Source: Methanobacteriota archaeon
GTDB lineage: Archaea; Halobacteriota; Methanomicrobia; Methanomicrobiales; Methanoculleaceae
NCBI GenBank assembly: GCA_030446015.1
Contig: JASUSO010000001.1
Span: 1 to 64,000 of the forward strand
DNA: 64,000 bases
Direction: 5' to 3'
Shown: piece by piece, positions 47,907 through 59,163 of the stretch
How positions within the stretch are numbered: the first letter of the stretch is position 1
Layout: each line of letters opens with the position of its first letter
The notes under the pieces: generated by a model
Databases searched by the model: none
What the model was told of the DNA's origin: nothing
Seen by the model: only the letters and a program-made list of their open reading frames with translations
Position numbers and translations under genes: made by a program

Positions 47907-48482
47907 TTGTACTGGATATTGACAGTTATCAGTACAGACATCGGCTACTGGATCTTCTCCGGGCTTGCGGCACTCTGGATTATGATTCCGGCATACGTGC
48001 CGAACTCAGCGGCCGCACTCTTCGGCGGCGGAAGACCCATCGATCTCGGGCGGTCGTTCTCCGACGGGAGGCGGATCTTCGGCGACGGAAAGACGTACCG
48101 GGGGTTCTTCGGCGGCGTCCTCTCGGGGGTGCTGGTAGGTCTCATCGAGATCTGGGCGGCTGCCGCGTTCGGCCTGGGTGCTCTTCCGCAGCAGACGTTC
48201 CTCTCCGTCACCCTCCTCGCAACCGGCGCGCTCCTTGGGGATCTCGCCAAGAGTTTCCTCAAGCGGAGGCTCGGGAAGGAACGGGGAGAGTCCTGGTTCC
48301 TGGCCGACCAGTATGACCTGGTCGTCGGTTCCTTCCTGCTGCTCCTCATCTTCGACCCCCAGTGGTTGTCCTGGAATATCACCCTGCCCATCGCAGTCTG
48401 GATCGTCGTCATGACGCCCCTTCTGCACCGGGTGGTGAACATTATCGGTTATTACATCGGAGTTAAAGAGGTACCATGGTGA
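47907..48482 (+). CDS. carS: CDP-archaeol synthase
   Basis: Multi-TM; PAYVPNSAAALFGGGRPIDLGRSFSDGRRIFGDGKTYRGFFGG and LGDLAKSFLKRRLGKERGESWFLADQYDLVVGS. Confidence 0.93.
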   Translation: MYWILTVISTDIGYWIFSGLAALWIMIPAYVPNSAAALFGGGRPIDLGRSFSDGRRIFGDGKTYRGFFGGVLSGVLVGLIEIWAAAAFGLGALPQQTFLSVTLLATGALLGDLAKSFLKRRLGKERGESWFLADQYDLVVGSFLLLLIFDPQWLSWNITLPIAVWIVVMTPLLHRVVNIIGYYIGVKEVPW

Positions 48483-48988
48483 ACCCAATCGCGAAACTGT
48501 TGCTTGAGTGCGGGGCCATCGAGTTCGGGGAGTTCGTCCTCGCCTCGGGAGCCCGGAGTTCATACTATATTGATATAAAGGCTGCGACGACAAACCCCGC
48601 CATCCTCGGAGAGATCGGGAGATCCATTGCAAAAGACCAGACGTTCGATATGGTCGCCGGGGTGGCGGTCGGCGCCGTACCGATCGCCGTCGCCGTCTCG
48701 CTCGCGAGCGGCCGGCCGTACGCGATCATCAGGAAAGAAGCCAAGGACCACGGTAAGGCCGGGACGATCATCGGCGATGTTGCCGGGAAGGACGTGCTGC
48801 TGGTCGAGGACGTGACCACGTCGGGTGGGAGTGCCCTCTACGGTCTTGAGACCCTCCGCGCCGCGGGCGCGCACGTCGACCGGGTTATGACCGTCGTCGA
48901 CCGGGAATCGGGCGCTCGCGAGGCGCTCGCAGAAAAAGGCGCATCTCTTCTTGCACTTGTGCGGGTCAGCGAGCTGCTGGACGGATAA
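48476..48988 (+). CDS. pyrE: Orotate phosphoribosyltransferase
   Basis: VLASGARSSYYIDIKAATTNP; PRPP loop VLLVEDVTTSGGS. Confidence 0.93.
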   Translation: MVNPIAKLLLECGAIEFGEFVLASGARSSYYIDIKAATTNPAILGEIGRSIAKDQTFDMVAGVAVGAVPIAVAVSLASGRPYAIIRKEAKDHGKAGTIIGDVAGKDVLLVEDVTTSGGSALYGLETLRAAGAHVDRVMTVVDRESGAREALAEKGASLLALVRVSELLDG

Positions 48989-49011
48989 ACATTTTTTAAG
49001 AGCGGGCAAAT

Positions 49012-50307
49012 ATGATGGATATGAAAGTACTCGTTGTAGGCGGTGGTGGCAGGGAGCATGCGATCACCAGGGCGCTTTCCTGCAACAGTGACACGAAGAT
49101 CTTTTCTGTCATGGCACGCAAGAACCCGGGGATTGCCCGGGTCGCGGAGCGGGTGCTCCTCGAAAAAGAGACCAATATCGAGAAGATAATACCATTCGCC
49201 ACCAATTGCGGAGTCGATGCCGCGGTCATCGGGCCGGAGGCCCCCCTTGAAGCGGGCATCGTCGACCGCCTCCTCGAGGCAGGGATACCGTCTCTCGGAC
49301 CGACGCGTGCCGCAGCCCGGATCGAGACGGACAAGGCGTTCTGCCGCCGTTTGATGGAGCGGCACGGTATTGCGGGGTGCCCGGAGTACCACGTCTGCCA
49401 TGACCCGGAGGAGGCGCGGCAGTTCATCGAGTCCTACGACGGCGACCTCGCGATCAAGCCGATCGGGCTCACCGGCGGGAAAGGCGTGCGGATCATGGGC
49501 GAACACGTCGACGTGGCGGGAGCGGTCGAGTACGCCCGGGAGATCGGGGGGAACGTCGTCCTTGAGGAGCGGCTCGTGGGGGAGGAGTTCACCCTCCAGG
49601 CCTTCGTCGACGGCGAGCACCTGGTGCCCATGCCGCTCGTGCAGGATCACAAGCGTGCATACGAAGGGGACGTGGGGCCGAACACCGGCGGCATGGGCTC
49701 ATACTCCCTGGAGGACCATATGCTCCCCTTCGTCTCCCGCCGTGACTACGAGAGAGCCCTCCGGATCATGGAAGAGACGGTTGCGGCCATGCGGGCCGAA
49801 GGGACGCCGTACCAGGGGATCCTCTACGGCCAGTTCATGAACACCCGCGACGGCCCGAAGGTCATCGAGTTCAACGCCCGCTTCGGTGACCCCGAGGCCA
49901 TGAACGTCCTCTCGCTGCTCTCGTCGGACTTCGCCGCAATCGTCGGCCACGTCATCGACGGTAACCTTGCGCCGTCGCACGTCCGGTTCGAGAAGAAGGC
50001 GACGGTCTGCAAATATCTCGTTCCCGAGGGCTACCCGGATGCGCCGAGGGCGAACGAGCCGCTCACTCTCGGCGACTATGGCGACGCCCTGCTGTATTAT
50101 GCAAACGTCGAGGAGCGGAACGGGACGCTCCACACCCTGACGTCGCGGACGCTCGCGTTCGTCGGGAAGGGCGAGACCCTCGAAGAAGCCGAAGCGATAG
50201 CCGAGAAAGTGGCATCTTCCGTCTCGGGACGTGTCTTTCACCGCAGGGACATCGGCACCCCCGAGCTCCTCGAAAAGCGGTGCCGCCACATGAGGGAGAT
50301 TGCATGA
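49012..50307 (+). CDS. purD: Phosphoribosylamine-glycine ligase
   Basis: [58 protein letters not shown]. Confidence 0.94.
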   Translation: MMDMKVLVVGGGGREHAITRALSCNSDTKIFSVMARKNPGIARVAERVLLEKETNIEKIIPFATNCGVDAAVIGPEAPLEAGIVDRLLEAGIPSLGPTRAAARIETDKAFCRRLMERHGIAGCPEYHVCHDPEEARQFIESYDGDLAIKPIGLTGGKGVRIMGEHVDVAGAVEYAREIGGNVVLEERLVGEEFTLQAFVDGEHLVPMPLVQDHKRAYEGDVGPNTGGMGSYSLEDHMLPFVSRRDYERALRIMEETVAAMRAEGTPYQGILYGQFMNTRDGPKVIEFNARFGDPEAMNVLSLLSSDFAAIVGHVIDGNLAPSHVRFEKKATVCKYLVPEGYPDAPRANEPLTLGDYGDALLYYANVEERNGTLHTLTSRTLAFVGKGETLEEAEAIAEKVASSVSGRVFHRRDIGTPELLEKRCRHMREIA

Positions 50308-51233
50308 AGAAGGATTTTCTCTCGATCATCGATCTCGATGAGTACGAACTCGAGAGCATCGTCGCCGACGCGGTGCGCCTGAAGCGGCTGAAGTCTGCGG
50401 GAACCGCGCATGAGTTCCTGAGGGGCAGGAGCCTCGGGATGATCTTTGAGAAGGCGTCCACCCGCACCCGGGTCTCGTTCGAGGTGGGGATGTCCGATCT
50501 CGGCGGCCACGCGCTCTTCTTAAATCCCCAGGATATGCAGCTCGGGCGGGGTGAGGAGATCAGGGACACGGCGCGGGTGCTTGCCCGTTACGTCGATGCG
50601 GTGATGATCCGCGCTTACAGCCACGCCACCGTCGAGGAGTTCGCCCGCTACGCGGATGTCCCGGTCGTCAACGGCCTCTCCGGCCGCCTGCACCCCTGCC
50701 AGGTGCTGGCCGACATCATGACCCTGACCGAGCGGTTCGGCGACCTCCACGGCCTGAAACTCGCGTGGGTCGGGGACGGCAATAACGTCTGCAACTCGTG
50801 GATCCTCTCCTCCGCCCTGACCGGGATGGAGATCGCGGTTGCAAGCCCCCCGCGCTACCGGCCGAAGGACGAGATCGTTGATCGGGCCCGGGCAATGGGA
50901 GGAAAGGTCACCATCGTCACGGACCCAATCGAAGCGGTCAGGGACGCGGACGTCCTCTACACCGACATCTGGGTCTCGATGGGCGACGAACAGGAGCGTG
51001 CCGAACGTCTGCGGGCGCTCAGGGGCTACACGATCGACTCCCGCCTCCTCGCGCAGGCATCCCCCGACGCCCTCGTGATGCACTGCCTCCCCGCCCACCG
51101 CGGCGAGGAGATCACCGACGAGGTGATGGAGGGGCCGCAGAGCATCGTCTGGGACCAGGCGGAGAATCGGCTCCACGCACAGAAGGCGCTCCTCGTGCGG
51201 CTGATCGCTGGCGGGATGCCGGCGGACGAGTGA
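50304..51233 (+). CDS. argF: Ornithine carbamoyltransferase
   Basis: [53 protein letters not shown]. Confidence 0.93.
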   Translation: MKKDFLSIIDLDEYELESIVADAVRLKRLKSAGTAHEFLRGRSLGMIFEKASTRTRVSFEVGMSDLGGHALFLNPQDMQLGRGEEIRDTARVLARYVDAVMIRAYSHATVEEFARYADVPVVNGLSGRLHPCQVLADIMTLTERFGDLHGLKLAWVGDGNNVCNSWILSSALTGMEIAVASPPRYRPKDEIVDRARAMGGKVTIVTDPIEAVRDADVLYTDIWVSMGDEQERAERLRALRGYTIDSRLLAQASPDALVMHCLPAHRGEEITDEVMEGPQSIVWDQAENRLHAQKALLVRLIAGGMPADE

Positions 51234-51543
51234 GCGATCTTCGCGGCCGATCTGCCCGTGGGTGTGGTCGGTTATGGGCTCTCCCCTGGTGGGGATGATG
51301 GTCTCCTCCGGCCCTGCGGGGGGACCATCAAAGAATTTTTTTAGACATCTATGCACCGCGAACTATCGGTGCTCTGCACAACTCCCTAATAATCCCTAGA
51401 CCAGACGTTCAGCCAGGAGTGCCCTCAAACAGCCCCGGTGCGGCAACTCCCACTCAACCCGCCGCCCCGGCCCTCGCCACGGCGCCCCGGAGCCACGCCC
51501 TGTCCCGCAACCCCCGGCGCAGAACCGGGAAAAAAAATGTAAT

Positions 51544-51777
51544 TTACTCCGCGATGAACTCCTGGAGACGCTCGAAGAGGTACTTCTGCACCTCTTCGAC
51601 GACCTCACGCCTGCCGCGGAACGCAATCAGTTCCCGTGCGTCTCCGTCCATGTTCGCGAACGACAACCTCTGCTGCCGGCGCACCACCTCGACGTCGTAC
51701 TTCTCGGCGACGTCGTAGATCATCTTCCGCGGGACGCCGGGGGGAACGATCATATCGTAGAGTTCTTCGTTAGCCAT
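51544..51777 (-). CDS. Small conserved protein downstream of methanogenesis marker 14
   Basis: 77-aa ORF MANEELYDMIVPPGVPRKMIYDVAEKYDVEVV..., 13 nt after the marker-14 stop. Confidence 0.65.
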   Translation of the reverse strand: MANEELYDMIVPPGVPRKMIYDVAEKYDVEVVRRQQRLSFANMDGDARELIAFRGRREVVEEVQKYLFERLQEFIAE

Positions 51778-51790
51778 GGTTCACCAGGTC

Positions 51791-53284
51791 CTACTTTCCT
51801 ATTTTGATCCGGCGGGACATAATACATGGCCCTCCCCGCACGCCGCCGAGCGGTTCCTTCGGTTTCCCGAGCGAGTTCATGCACCTGCCCATCAGCGCCG
51901 CTCCCCGGGCAAGGCCGTCGTCCACGAAGACCAGGTGGTCGTTCGGTTTGTCGTAGAGGTTCCGTTCGGTGATGCCTTCGAGGATGTACTCGGGCTTCCT
52001 CCCCGATATCGCCGCACGGCCGGTGAACCCGATCGACGAGTTCGGCGGAACCATCCCCTTCTCGACGGCGACGTCGATGAGCCGGAGCGCCATCCTCGCG
52101 CAGACCCGGTCGACGACCTCGGTCAGCATGCCCATGCCGTGCTTCTCGTGGATCTCGCGCCCGATCTCCCCAAGAGCGGGCATCTCGCTGCCGTTCACGC
52201 CGCAGTCGCACCCGATGAGGGCAACGCCCGACCTGTCGGCCACGTCGGCGCAGACCGGAACCCGCCCGAACCTTGTTCGGTCGGGAGGAACGATACGGAT
52301 ATCAATGAGCTCGTGGCAGCGGTCGACGTACTCATCGACGACGGAACGCCTCCTGCCCCCGAACGCTCCCTTGATGCTGTGGTCGCCGAAGAGGTCGAGG
52401 GCGGTTCCCGTCCGATCCTTGACGAGCCCGGTGCCCCGGACGATCGCGTCCGGTATGGCCCCCGCGAGCCCGCAGAAGTTCCCGGTCGTCTGGGCGAACG
52501 GGTTCGGGTCGTCCGGGGCGACGTCGCTTGTGATCCGACCGTCGAGCGTCGTCCCGAAGTCGATGGATATGCAGGGGTTGCGGAAGTCGACCGGCGTCCA
52601 CTTGGCGCCCTCCTTGATCCCCGCCATCGCGAGCTCGCCTTCCATCTCGTTTGCCACCATCTCGACGCCGGTGCACCCGACCGGCGGCACGACGCCCGCC
52701 ACCGCGCCGACGAAGACCACCTTATCGGCGAACGAGAACTGCCGGAGTTTCGGCGGGAGGTTGTCGATCGACATCGGCGGGGTCATCTTCCGCGGGGGGA
52801 CGCCGGCCGCGAGGCAGCCGTTTGCAAGAGCGATGATGAAGTCCCCGACCTGGTCGGGGGAGTCCATCGCCGCCACGACGCCGGTGCTCCGGACGACGAA
52901 GTCCAGGTCGTCCTGGATGCTCAGGTGGGCCTCCTTGTGGCACTGGATCAGGGTGTCGCGCACCAGTTCCGTGACCGACTCCCGCGTCAGTTCCGTGCCG
53001 TCCAGGGTCGCCCCGAAGACCGTCTCGCCGGGTTTCGGCGGCCGGACGTCGCGGCTCATGGTCACGGTCTTGTTGATGATGTACGACCTGCCCGTCTCGA
53101 GGTTCGTGCCGGTCAGAATACACTTTGTCGTGGTATTGCCCATCTCTACAGAAGCCACGATGAAATACGGCTTCACCCGGTACTCGGGAACACCCGCGCC
53201 CGCTCCGTGGGATATCGATGGCGGTGGCGGGCTCTCGACGATATGCGGTGTGGGTTTGAAAAAGCGCTCCAAAAAGCGGGCACA
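51791..53284 (-). CDS. Methanogenesis marker protein 14
   Basis: YFIVASVEMGNTTTKCILTGTNLETGRSYIINKTVTMSRDVRPPKPGE...; ASKHA-like SIDFGTTLDGR. Alternative upstream start at 53326. Confidence 0.88.
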   Translation of the reverse strand, partial: CARFLERFFKPTPHIVESPPPPSISHGAGAGVPEYRVKPYFIVASVEMGNTTTKCILTGTNLETGRSYIINKTVTMSRDVRPPKPGETVFGATLDGTELTRESVTELVRDTLIQCHKEAHLSIQDDLDFVVRSTGVVAAMDSPDQVGDFIIALANGCLAAGVPPRKMTPPMSIDNLPPKLRQFSFADKVVFVGAVAGVVPPVGCTGVEMVANEMEGELAMAGIKEGAKWTPVDFRNPCISIDFGTTLDGRITSDVAPDDPNPFAQTTGNFCGLAGAIPDAIVRGTGLVKDRTGTALDLFGDHSIKGAFGGRRRSVVDEYVDRCHELIDIRIVPPDRTRFGRVPVCADVADRSGVALIGCDCGVNGSEMPALGEIGREIHEKHGMGMLTEVVDRVCARMALRLIDVAVEKGMVPPNSSIGFTGRAAISGRKPEYILEGITERNLYDKPNDHLVFVDDGLARGAALMGRCMNSLGKPKEPLGGVRGGPCIMSRRIKIGK

Positions 53285-53666
53285 CATAGTAGTCGTTTCC
53301 CCGTCTCCGACTTTATACCTTTCCATGAATCCCTACGGCTTCCATGGCCCGGAGAGAGGAGATATCCCCCGGGATGCCGTCCTTCCGGTTCCCGGGAGAA
53401 CGTGCCGGTCTCTCCGGCAGGATCCGGCGATTCGGGGGATAGCCGGCGCTCCTGCCCAAAGCCGGGGAGGCATTATTACCTGTCCGGCTCCGGGGAGATC
53501 GCACCGGGCGGGGAGAGCCCCTGTCTGCCGTCGCAGATCACCGCCAGGCGGCCGCCGTTTCCGGTTCCGGCAGAGCGCTTATATATGGATAACACGGATA
53601 ACCACAGTACCGGACGGGTTGCTGCGCTCTATCGAGCCCGTTCCGCCCGGGGGATAGGTGAACCAT

Positions 53667-54071
53667 ATGGTTGCGCTTTCAGGCGAAGTTAAGGAGATTT
53701 TTACAAAGACCAAAGTCATGCCGATGGCCACCGCGTCGAAGGACGGCGTTCCGAACGTGGCGCCGATGGCATCGATCCAGCTCGTCGGCGACGACACCAT
53801 CTGGATCATGGACAACTACATGGTAAAGACGCTTGAAAACCTCAAAGAGAACCCTGTTACGGCGCTCTACTTCTACGACCAGGAGACCAAGCGCTGCTTC
53901 CAGGTGAAGGGCACGACAGAGATCAAGACGTCCGGCCCCGATTACGAGAAGTTCCGCGACCAGGTGAAAGCAAAGAGCGACAAGTTCCCGGCGAAATCGC
54001 TCATCGTCATCAAGATCACCGACGTCTTCGAGTGCACGCCGGGAAAAGAAGCCGGGAAGAAGGTGCTCTAA
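53667..54071 (+). CDS. Pyridoxamine 5'-phosphate oxidase-like FMN-binding protein
   Basis: VMPMATASKDGVPNVAPMASIQLVGDDTIWIMDNYMVKTLENLKENPVTALYFY. Confidence 0.85.
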   Translation: MVALSGEVKEIFTKTKVMPMATASKDGVPNVAPMASIQLVGDDTIWIMDNYMVKTLENLKENPVTALYFYDQETKRCFQVKGTTEIKTSGPDYEKFRDQVKAKSDKFPAKSLIVIKITDVFECTPGKEAGKKVL

Positions 54072-54079
54072 GCACCCCT

Positions 54080-55267
54080 TCAATGCTTCTTGAGGTTTTT
54101 GAGCAGGCGCGCCTGCAGGCCGAAGAAGTTCGAGAACCCGACGGCGTGGTTCTGGTCGAGCGTCTTCGAGTCGAAGGAGACAAGGTCGTCGGAGTAGATC
54201 GCGGAGTCAGAACTCCGGCCGAGCACCTTCACGCTGCCCTTGTAGAGGCCGACATCCACGGTGCCGTTCATCCGCTCCTGCGTCTTGTCGATGAACGCAT
54301 TGAGCGCGTAGAAGAGCGGTTCGTGCACGAGCCCCATGTAGGCGAGTTCTGACCACTTGTCGTCGACGATACGCTTGAACGCGAGCTCCGAACGGGTCAG
54401 GACGAGGTGTTCGAGATCGCTGTGCGCGGCGAGGAGGACGGTCGCGGCCGGGTGCTCGTAGATCTCGCGGGCCTTCAGGCCGAGGATCCGGTCCTCGACC
54501 ATATCGTTGCGGCCGACACCGTTCCTTCCGGCGATCCGGTTCAGTTCCCGGATCAGGGCAAGGCCGGGCATCTTCTTCCCGTTGAGTGCGACCGGGACAC
54601 CCTGCGCGAACTCGATGCTGATCTCCTCCATCGCGTCGGGAGCATCCTTCGGCGAGACCGTCCAGCCGTAGATGTCATCGGGCGGGTGGAAGGCGGGGTC
54701 TTCGAGTCTGCCGCCCTCGATGCTCCGGCTCCAGCAGTTCTCGTCGATGCTGTAGGGCTTCTCCTTTACCACCGTCACCGGGATATTGTGTTGCTGCGCG
54801 TAGTTGATCTCCCACTCGCGGGTCAGGTTCATCTCCCGCATCGGAGCGATGATGTCGTATCCGTTGGACCTGAAGATGAAGTCGAACCGGAGCTGGTCGT
54901 TTCCTTTGCCGGTGCAGCCGTGCGCGATCTTCGAGGCGCCTTCCTTCTTTGCGACCTCAACGATCTCCTCGGCGATCAGCGGGCGGGCAAGCGCCGTGCC
55001 CATCGGATAACCTTCATACGACCCGTTCGCTTTGATCGAGGGGAAGATGTAGTCCGCCACGAACTTCTCTTTCGCGTCGATGGTGTAGTGGTTGTCTGCA
55101 AGCATCCGGCCTTTCTCGGTTGCCCGGGCGATCTCCTCCTCGGGCTGGCCCACATCGACGGCAACGGTGATGATCTCGTCAAACCCGTAGTGCTCGCGCA
55201 GGAGGGGAATACAGACGGAGGTATCGAGACCTCCCGAAAATGCTAGGACGACTTTTCCCTTTTCCAT
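54080..55267 (-). CDS. argG: Argininosuccinate synthase
   Basis: [38 protein letters not shown]; start placed at 55267 rather than 55606. Confidence 0.95.
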   Translation of the reverse strand: MEKGKVVLAFSGGLDTSVCIPLLREHYGFDEIITVAVDVGQPEEEIARATEKGRMLADNHYTIDAKEKFVADYIFPSIKANGSYEGYPMGTALARPLIAEEIVEVAKKEGASKIAHGCTGKGNDQLRFDFIFRSNGYDIIAPMREMNLTREWEINYAQQHNIPVTVVKEKPYSIDENCWSRSIEGGRLEDPAFHPPDDIYGWTVSPKDAPDAMEEISIEFAQGVPVALNGKKMPGLALIRELNRIAGRNGVGRNDMVEDRILGLKAREIYEHPAATVLLAAHSDLEHLVLTRSELAFKRIVDDKWSELAYMGLVHEPLFYALNAFIDKTQERMNGTVDVGLYKGSVKVLGRSSDSAIYSDDLVSFDSKTLDQNHAVGFSNFFGLQARLLKNLKKH

Positions 55268-55691
55268 GGTACTGATCTCCGCGTTCCTGATATCCTGCCT
55301 GACGGCAGATTGGAGTAATCTACATTGATATGACCTCTCACCCAATAAAAGAAATGGTATGGACGGACGCGCCGGCACAAATCCCATCCATACCTGCTTT
55401 TCCGGGTGCCGGTTGAACGAGCGTGGAGGCCCCGGGACGCTGAGGGCGATCGGACGATCCCGGCACCCACCTGCGCGGCCCGGGCCGCCGGGGCCGGATG
55501 GCAGGATACAGGGATCCAAAAAACGGGCGTTATAGAAGGAATTATCGGTAAAATTCGAATAAAACCCGATATCCTCGCCACGACTGCACCCCATCCATGA
55601 AAACACTGCAAAATGGCTGAAAATATAAAAATGAACAGAATTCTGCCAATTTTGCGAAACCCGAAATTATAAAGGGGATAACATAGAAATC

Positions 55692-56951
55692 GTGAAGCTG
55701 GAGGGTTCCGTCATTTTTGAGAAGGCATCCATAGAGGACACAACGTCACCACAACCAATAATCAGCGTCAGGAATCTGACCAAAGTATTCGGGCAGAATC
55801 CTGAGAAAGCACTGGAACTTCATAGGAAAGGCCGTTCAAAACACGAGATCTACGCGGAGACCGGCTCGACGCTGGCTCTCAACAACGTCTCGTTCGATGT
55901 CATGCCGGGCGAGACATTCGTGCTGATGGGTCTGTCCGGGAGCGGGAAGTCAACGCTTCTGCGCTGCATCAACCGGCTCATCGACCCCACCGAGGGTGAG
56001 ATACTGATCGACGGCGAGGATATCGTCGGCATGGGACAGGAGGAACTCCGGGAGACCCGACGGCGCAAACTCGGGATGATCTTTCAGAATTTCGCCCTTC
56101 TTCCCCACCGAACGGTTCTCGACAACGTCGCCTTCGGCCTCGAGATCCAGGGCGTCCCGGTGGAAGAACGACAGAAGAAAGCCGAAGAAATACTCCGGAT
56201 GGTGGGGCTCGGGGGCTATGGAGGGAGCATGCCCGGCGAGCTCTCCGGCGGTATGAAACAGCGGGTCGGGCTTGCCCGTGCGCTCACGAGCGATCCCGAC
56301 ATTCTCCTGATGGACGAGGCGTTCAGCGCTCTCGATCCCCTTATCCGCAGGGACATGCAGGACGAACTGCTGGATCTCCAGCAACGGCTGGTCAAGACGA
56401 TCATCTTCGTCACCCACGATCTCGACGAGGCCTTGAAACTCGGCGACCGGATCGCCCTGATGAAGGACGGTTCGATCGTGCAGGTCGGCACACCGGAGGA
56501 GATCCTGACGAACCCCGAGAACGCGTACGTCGAGAAGTTCGTCGCCGACGTCGACCTGACAAGGGTTCTCTCGGCAAGCGACGTGATGCGCCGCCCCGAA
56601 CCGGTCGCCCGGTGCACCGCGGGCCCGAGGGTTGCCCTGCACCTCATGGAAGAGCACGATATCGGGAGCGTATTCGTGGTCGACCGCTGGCGCCGCCTCA
56701 GGGGCCTTGTTACGCTCGATGATACGCTCAAGGCTGTGCAAGCGGGCAGGGGACTTGAGGAGATCATCACCACCGACGTCCCGACCGTGGCGCTCGACAC
56801 CCCGCTTACCGATATCATATCGGTGATCGCCGGGAGCCGCTATCCCGTTGCGGTGGTTGATGACGAAAACAGGCTTCAGGGATTAATATTCCGGGGTACC
56901 ATCCTCGCCGCCCTGGCGCGAAAGGGGGAGGATATCAATGCAACTGCCTAA
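55692..56951 (+). CDS. proV: Glycine betaine/proline ABC transporter ATPase with CBS domains
   Basis: GLSGSGKSTLLRCINRLIDPTEG; ELSGGMKQRVGLARAL; LLMDEAFSALDP; tandem CBS tail. Confidence 0.93.
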   Translation: MKLEGSVIFEKASIEDTTSPQPIISVRNLTKVFGQNPEKALELHRKGRSKHEIYAETGSTLALNNVSFDVMPGETFVLMGLSGSGKSTLLRCINRLIDPTEGEILIDGEDIVGMGQEELRETRRRKLGMIFQNFALLPHRTVLDNVAFGLEIQGVPVEERQKKAEEILRMVGLGGYGGSMPGELSGGMKQRVGLARALTSDPDILLMDEAFSALDPLIRRDMQDELLDLQQRLVKTIIFVTHDLDEALKLGDRIALMKDGSIVQVGTPEEILTNPENAYVEKFVADVDLTRVLSASDVMRRPEPVARCTAGPRVALHLMEEHDIGSVFVVDRWRRLRGLVTLDDTLKAVQAGRGLEEIITTDVPTVALDTPLTDIISVIAGSRYPVAVVDDENRLQGLIFRGTILAALARKGEDINATA

Positions 56952-57780
56952 ACTCCCCTTAGGGGACGCCGTCGAGGCGCTCGTCGACTGGATCGAGCAG
57001 TACTTCGGCTGGCTGCTCGACGCCGTCAGCGCAGGGCTCGGGTTCCTCATCGGCGGGCTGCAGGGCCTCCTGCTCGCCATACCGGCACCGGTCTTAATCC
57101 TCCTCGCAGCCGTTCTGGTCTGGTTTGTCACCCGGCGCGACATCAAACTGGCGGGACTCACAGCGCTCGGTCTGCTGCTGATCTGGGACCTCCAGCTCTG
57201 GAACCTTGCCATGCTCACCCTGGCGCTCGTCCTTGTCTCGACGATCGTCGCGCTCGCGATATCGATCCCGCTCGGCATCGCGGCCGCAGGAAGCGATGCG
57301 ATCAATGCGGCGCTCCGGCCGGTTCTCGACTTCATGCAGACGATGCCCTCGTTCGTGTACCTCATCCCCGCCGTGATCTTCTTCGGCCTCGGGAACGTCC
57401 CGGGCACCATCGCAACGGTCGTCTTCGCGATGCCGCCGGCGCTCCGCCTCACCAACCTCGGGATCCGGCAGGTGCCGACCGAACTCGTTGAGGTCGCGGA
57501 CGCGTTCGGCTCCACGCCCCGGCAGAAACTCTTCAAGGTGCAGCTCCCGGTCGCCCTTCCCACCATCATGGCAGGGGTGAACCAGTGCATCATGCTCGCC
57601 CTCTCCATGACCGTCATCGCATCGATGATCGGTGCCGGAGGGCTCGGCTACCAGGTGCTCGTGGGCATCCAGCGGGTGGATATCGGCATGGGGTTCGAGG
57701 CGGGGCTTGCCATCGTGATCATCGCGATCATCCTCGACCGGATCACCCAGAACCTCGTGCCGCAGTACGAGAACCGGTGA
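56938..57780 (+). CDS. proW: Glycine betaine/proline ABC transporter permease
   Basis: Multi-TM; RPVLDFMQTMPSFVYLIPAVIFFGLGNVPG; EVADAFGSTPRQKLFKVQLPVALPTIMAG. Confidence 0.93.
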   Translation: MQLPKLPLGDAVEALVDWIEQYFGWLLDAVSAGLGFLIGGLQGLLLAIPAPVLILLAAVLVWFVTRRDIKLAGLTALGLLLIWDLQLWNLAMLTLALVLVSTIVALAISIPLGIAAAGSDAINAALRPVLDFMQTMPSFVYLIPAVIFFGLGNVPGTIATVVFAMPPALRLTNLGIRQVPTELVEVADAFGSTPRQKLFKVQLPVALPTIMAGVNQCIMLALSMTVIASMIGAGGLGYQVLVGIQRVDIGMGFEAGLAIVIIAIILDRITQNLVPQYENR

Positions 57781-58179
57781 CCGGTCCCAATATTTTTCCC
57801 AGGAAGAATGGGCGGCCTTGCGTATCCTCCTGCATCTTCCATCATATCGACCGAGCGCGTGACGGACAGCCCACACACAGGAATGGTTTCCCGGCCGCAC
57901 GCGATTTGAAATCCGGTTTCAAGAAGACTCCGTTCCCCAAACGGAACCCGTAAAACCTAAATATGGTTATGATCTAACGTAGACCCGGTCAAAATCTGGC
58001 CTTTTTGCCCAGGGGTGCAAACACGCCAGAAGCGGCATCTACCGCCGCCTCTGCCCTATGCCCGGGTTGTCGGCGCTTTCGCCGTCCCGGACAGTTCGTG
58101 AGAACCCGGAACCCCACACTGCCGGGTTCTGAATGCAGTCTGCCCGCCCATCAGCGGGACAAACTCCACAAGGTGAAAT

Positions 58180-59052
58180 ATGGTTCGAAAAATTGGAAGC
58201 CTGTTCGCATTGACGAGCCTGGTTCTGGCACTTTGCCTCTTCTCCGCCGGCTGCACCGGCACGGAAACCGCCGAGGCGAAGAAGGTCAGCATCGGCTACG
58301 TCACCTGGGACTGTGCAATCGCCAGCACCAACGTGATGAAGCAGGTCTTTGAGGAAGCCGGATACGACGTCGAACTGATCGCAGTCGACGCAGGACCGCT
58401 CTTCCAGGCGCTTGCCAACGGCAACGTCGACTTCACGACGACCGGATGGCTCCCGCACACGCATGAGCACTACTGGGACCAGTACGGCGACCGGATCGAT
58501 TACGTCAAGGCAAACATCCCCGGAGCGGCACGTATCGGGCTTGTCGTCCCGACCTACGTGACCATCGACTCGATCGATGAGATGAACGATGTCGCCGATC
58601 AGTTCGGCGGCAGGATCGTCGGTATTGAGCCCGGAGCGGGCATCATGAGCCGGACCGAGCAGGCCATCGATGAGTACGGCCTCAACTACGAGCTGGTCGC
58701 AAGCAGCAGCGCCGGCATGGCGGCGGAGCTGCGCACCGCCATCAACAACGAGAAGTGGGTCGTGGTGACCGGGTGGTCGCCGCACTGGAAGTTCGGCCGC
58801 TACGACCTCAAGTTCCTCGACGACCCGAAGGAGGTCTACGGCGGGGCCGAGGATATCGTGACCCTTGCCCGACAGGATCTCGCGGCCGACGACCCGGAGG
58901 CCCATGGCATCCTGACCCGGTTCGAGTGGACCGCCGAGGACATCGCATCGGTCATGACCGATATCGAGGGCGGCATGCCTGAAGAGGAGGCCGCGAAGAA
59001 GTGGATCGACGCCAACCGCGACAGGGTCGACGTCTGGCTCGGGAAGGCATGA
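58180..59052 (+). CDS. proX: Glycine betaine ABC transporter substrate-binding lipoprotein
   Basis: Lipobox LCLFSAGCTG; VSIGYVTWDCAIASTNVMKQVFEEAGYDVEL; FTTTGWLPHTHEHYW. Confidence 0.92.
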   Translation: MVRKIGSLFALTSLVLALCLFSAGCTGTETAEAKKVSIGYVTWDCAIASTNVMKQVFEEAGYDVELIAVDAGPLFQALANGNVDFTTTGWLPHTHEHYWDQYGDRIDYVKANIPGAARIGLVVPTYVTIDSIDEMNDVADQFGGRIVGIEPGAGIMSRTEQAIDEYGLNYELVASSSAGMAAELRTAINNEKWVVVTGWSPHWKFGRYDLKFLDDPKEVYGGAEDIVTLARQDLAADDPEAHGILTRFEWTAEDIASVMTDIEGGMPEEEAAKKWIDANRDRVDVWLGKA

Positions 59053-59163
59053 CCCCCTTTTTTTTGCAAAAAATTCTCACGCAACCGTCTAGGTGTTGCG
59101 TTGCTAACCGCAGGCAGTGTGACCTCTGACAGGGGTGCTTTCACCGCCGGGAACCGATGTAGT

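Noticed and set aside
51776-53692. 638-aa and 562-aa plus-strand ORFs over methanogenesis marker 14
   Set aside because: Overlap a strongly supported minus-strand gene; shadow composition.
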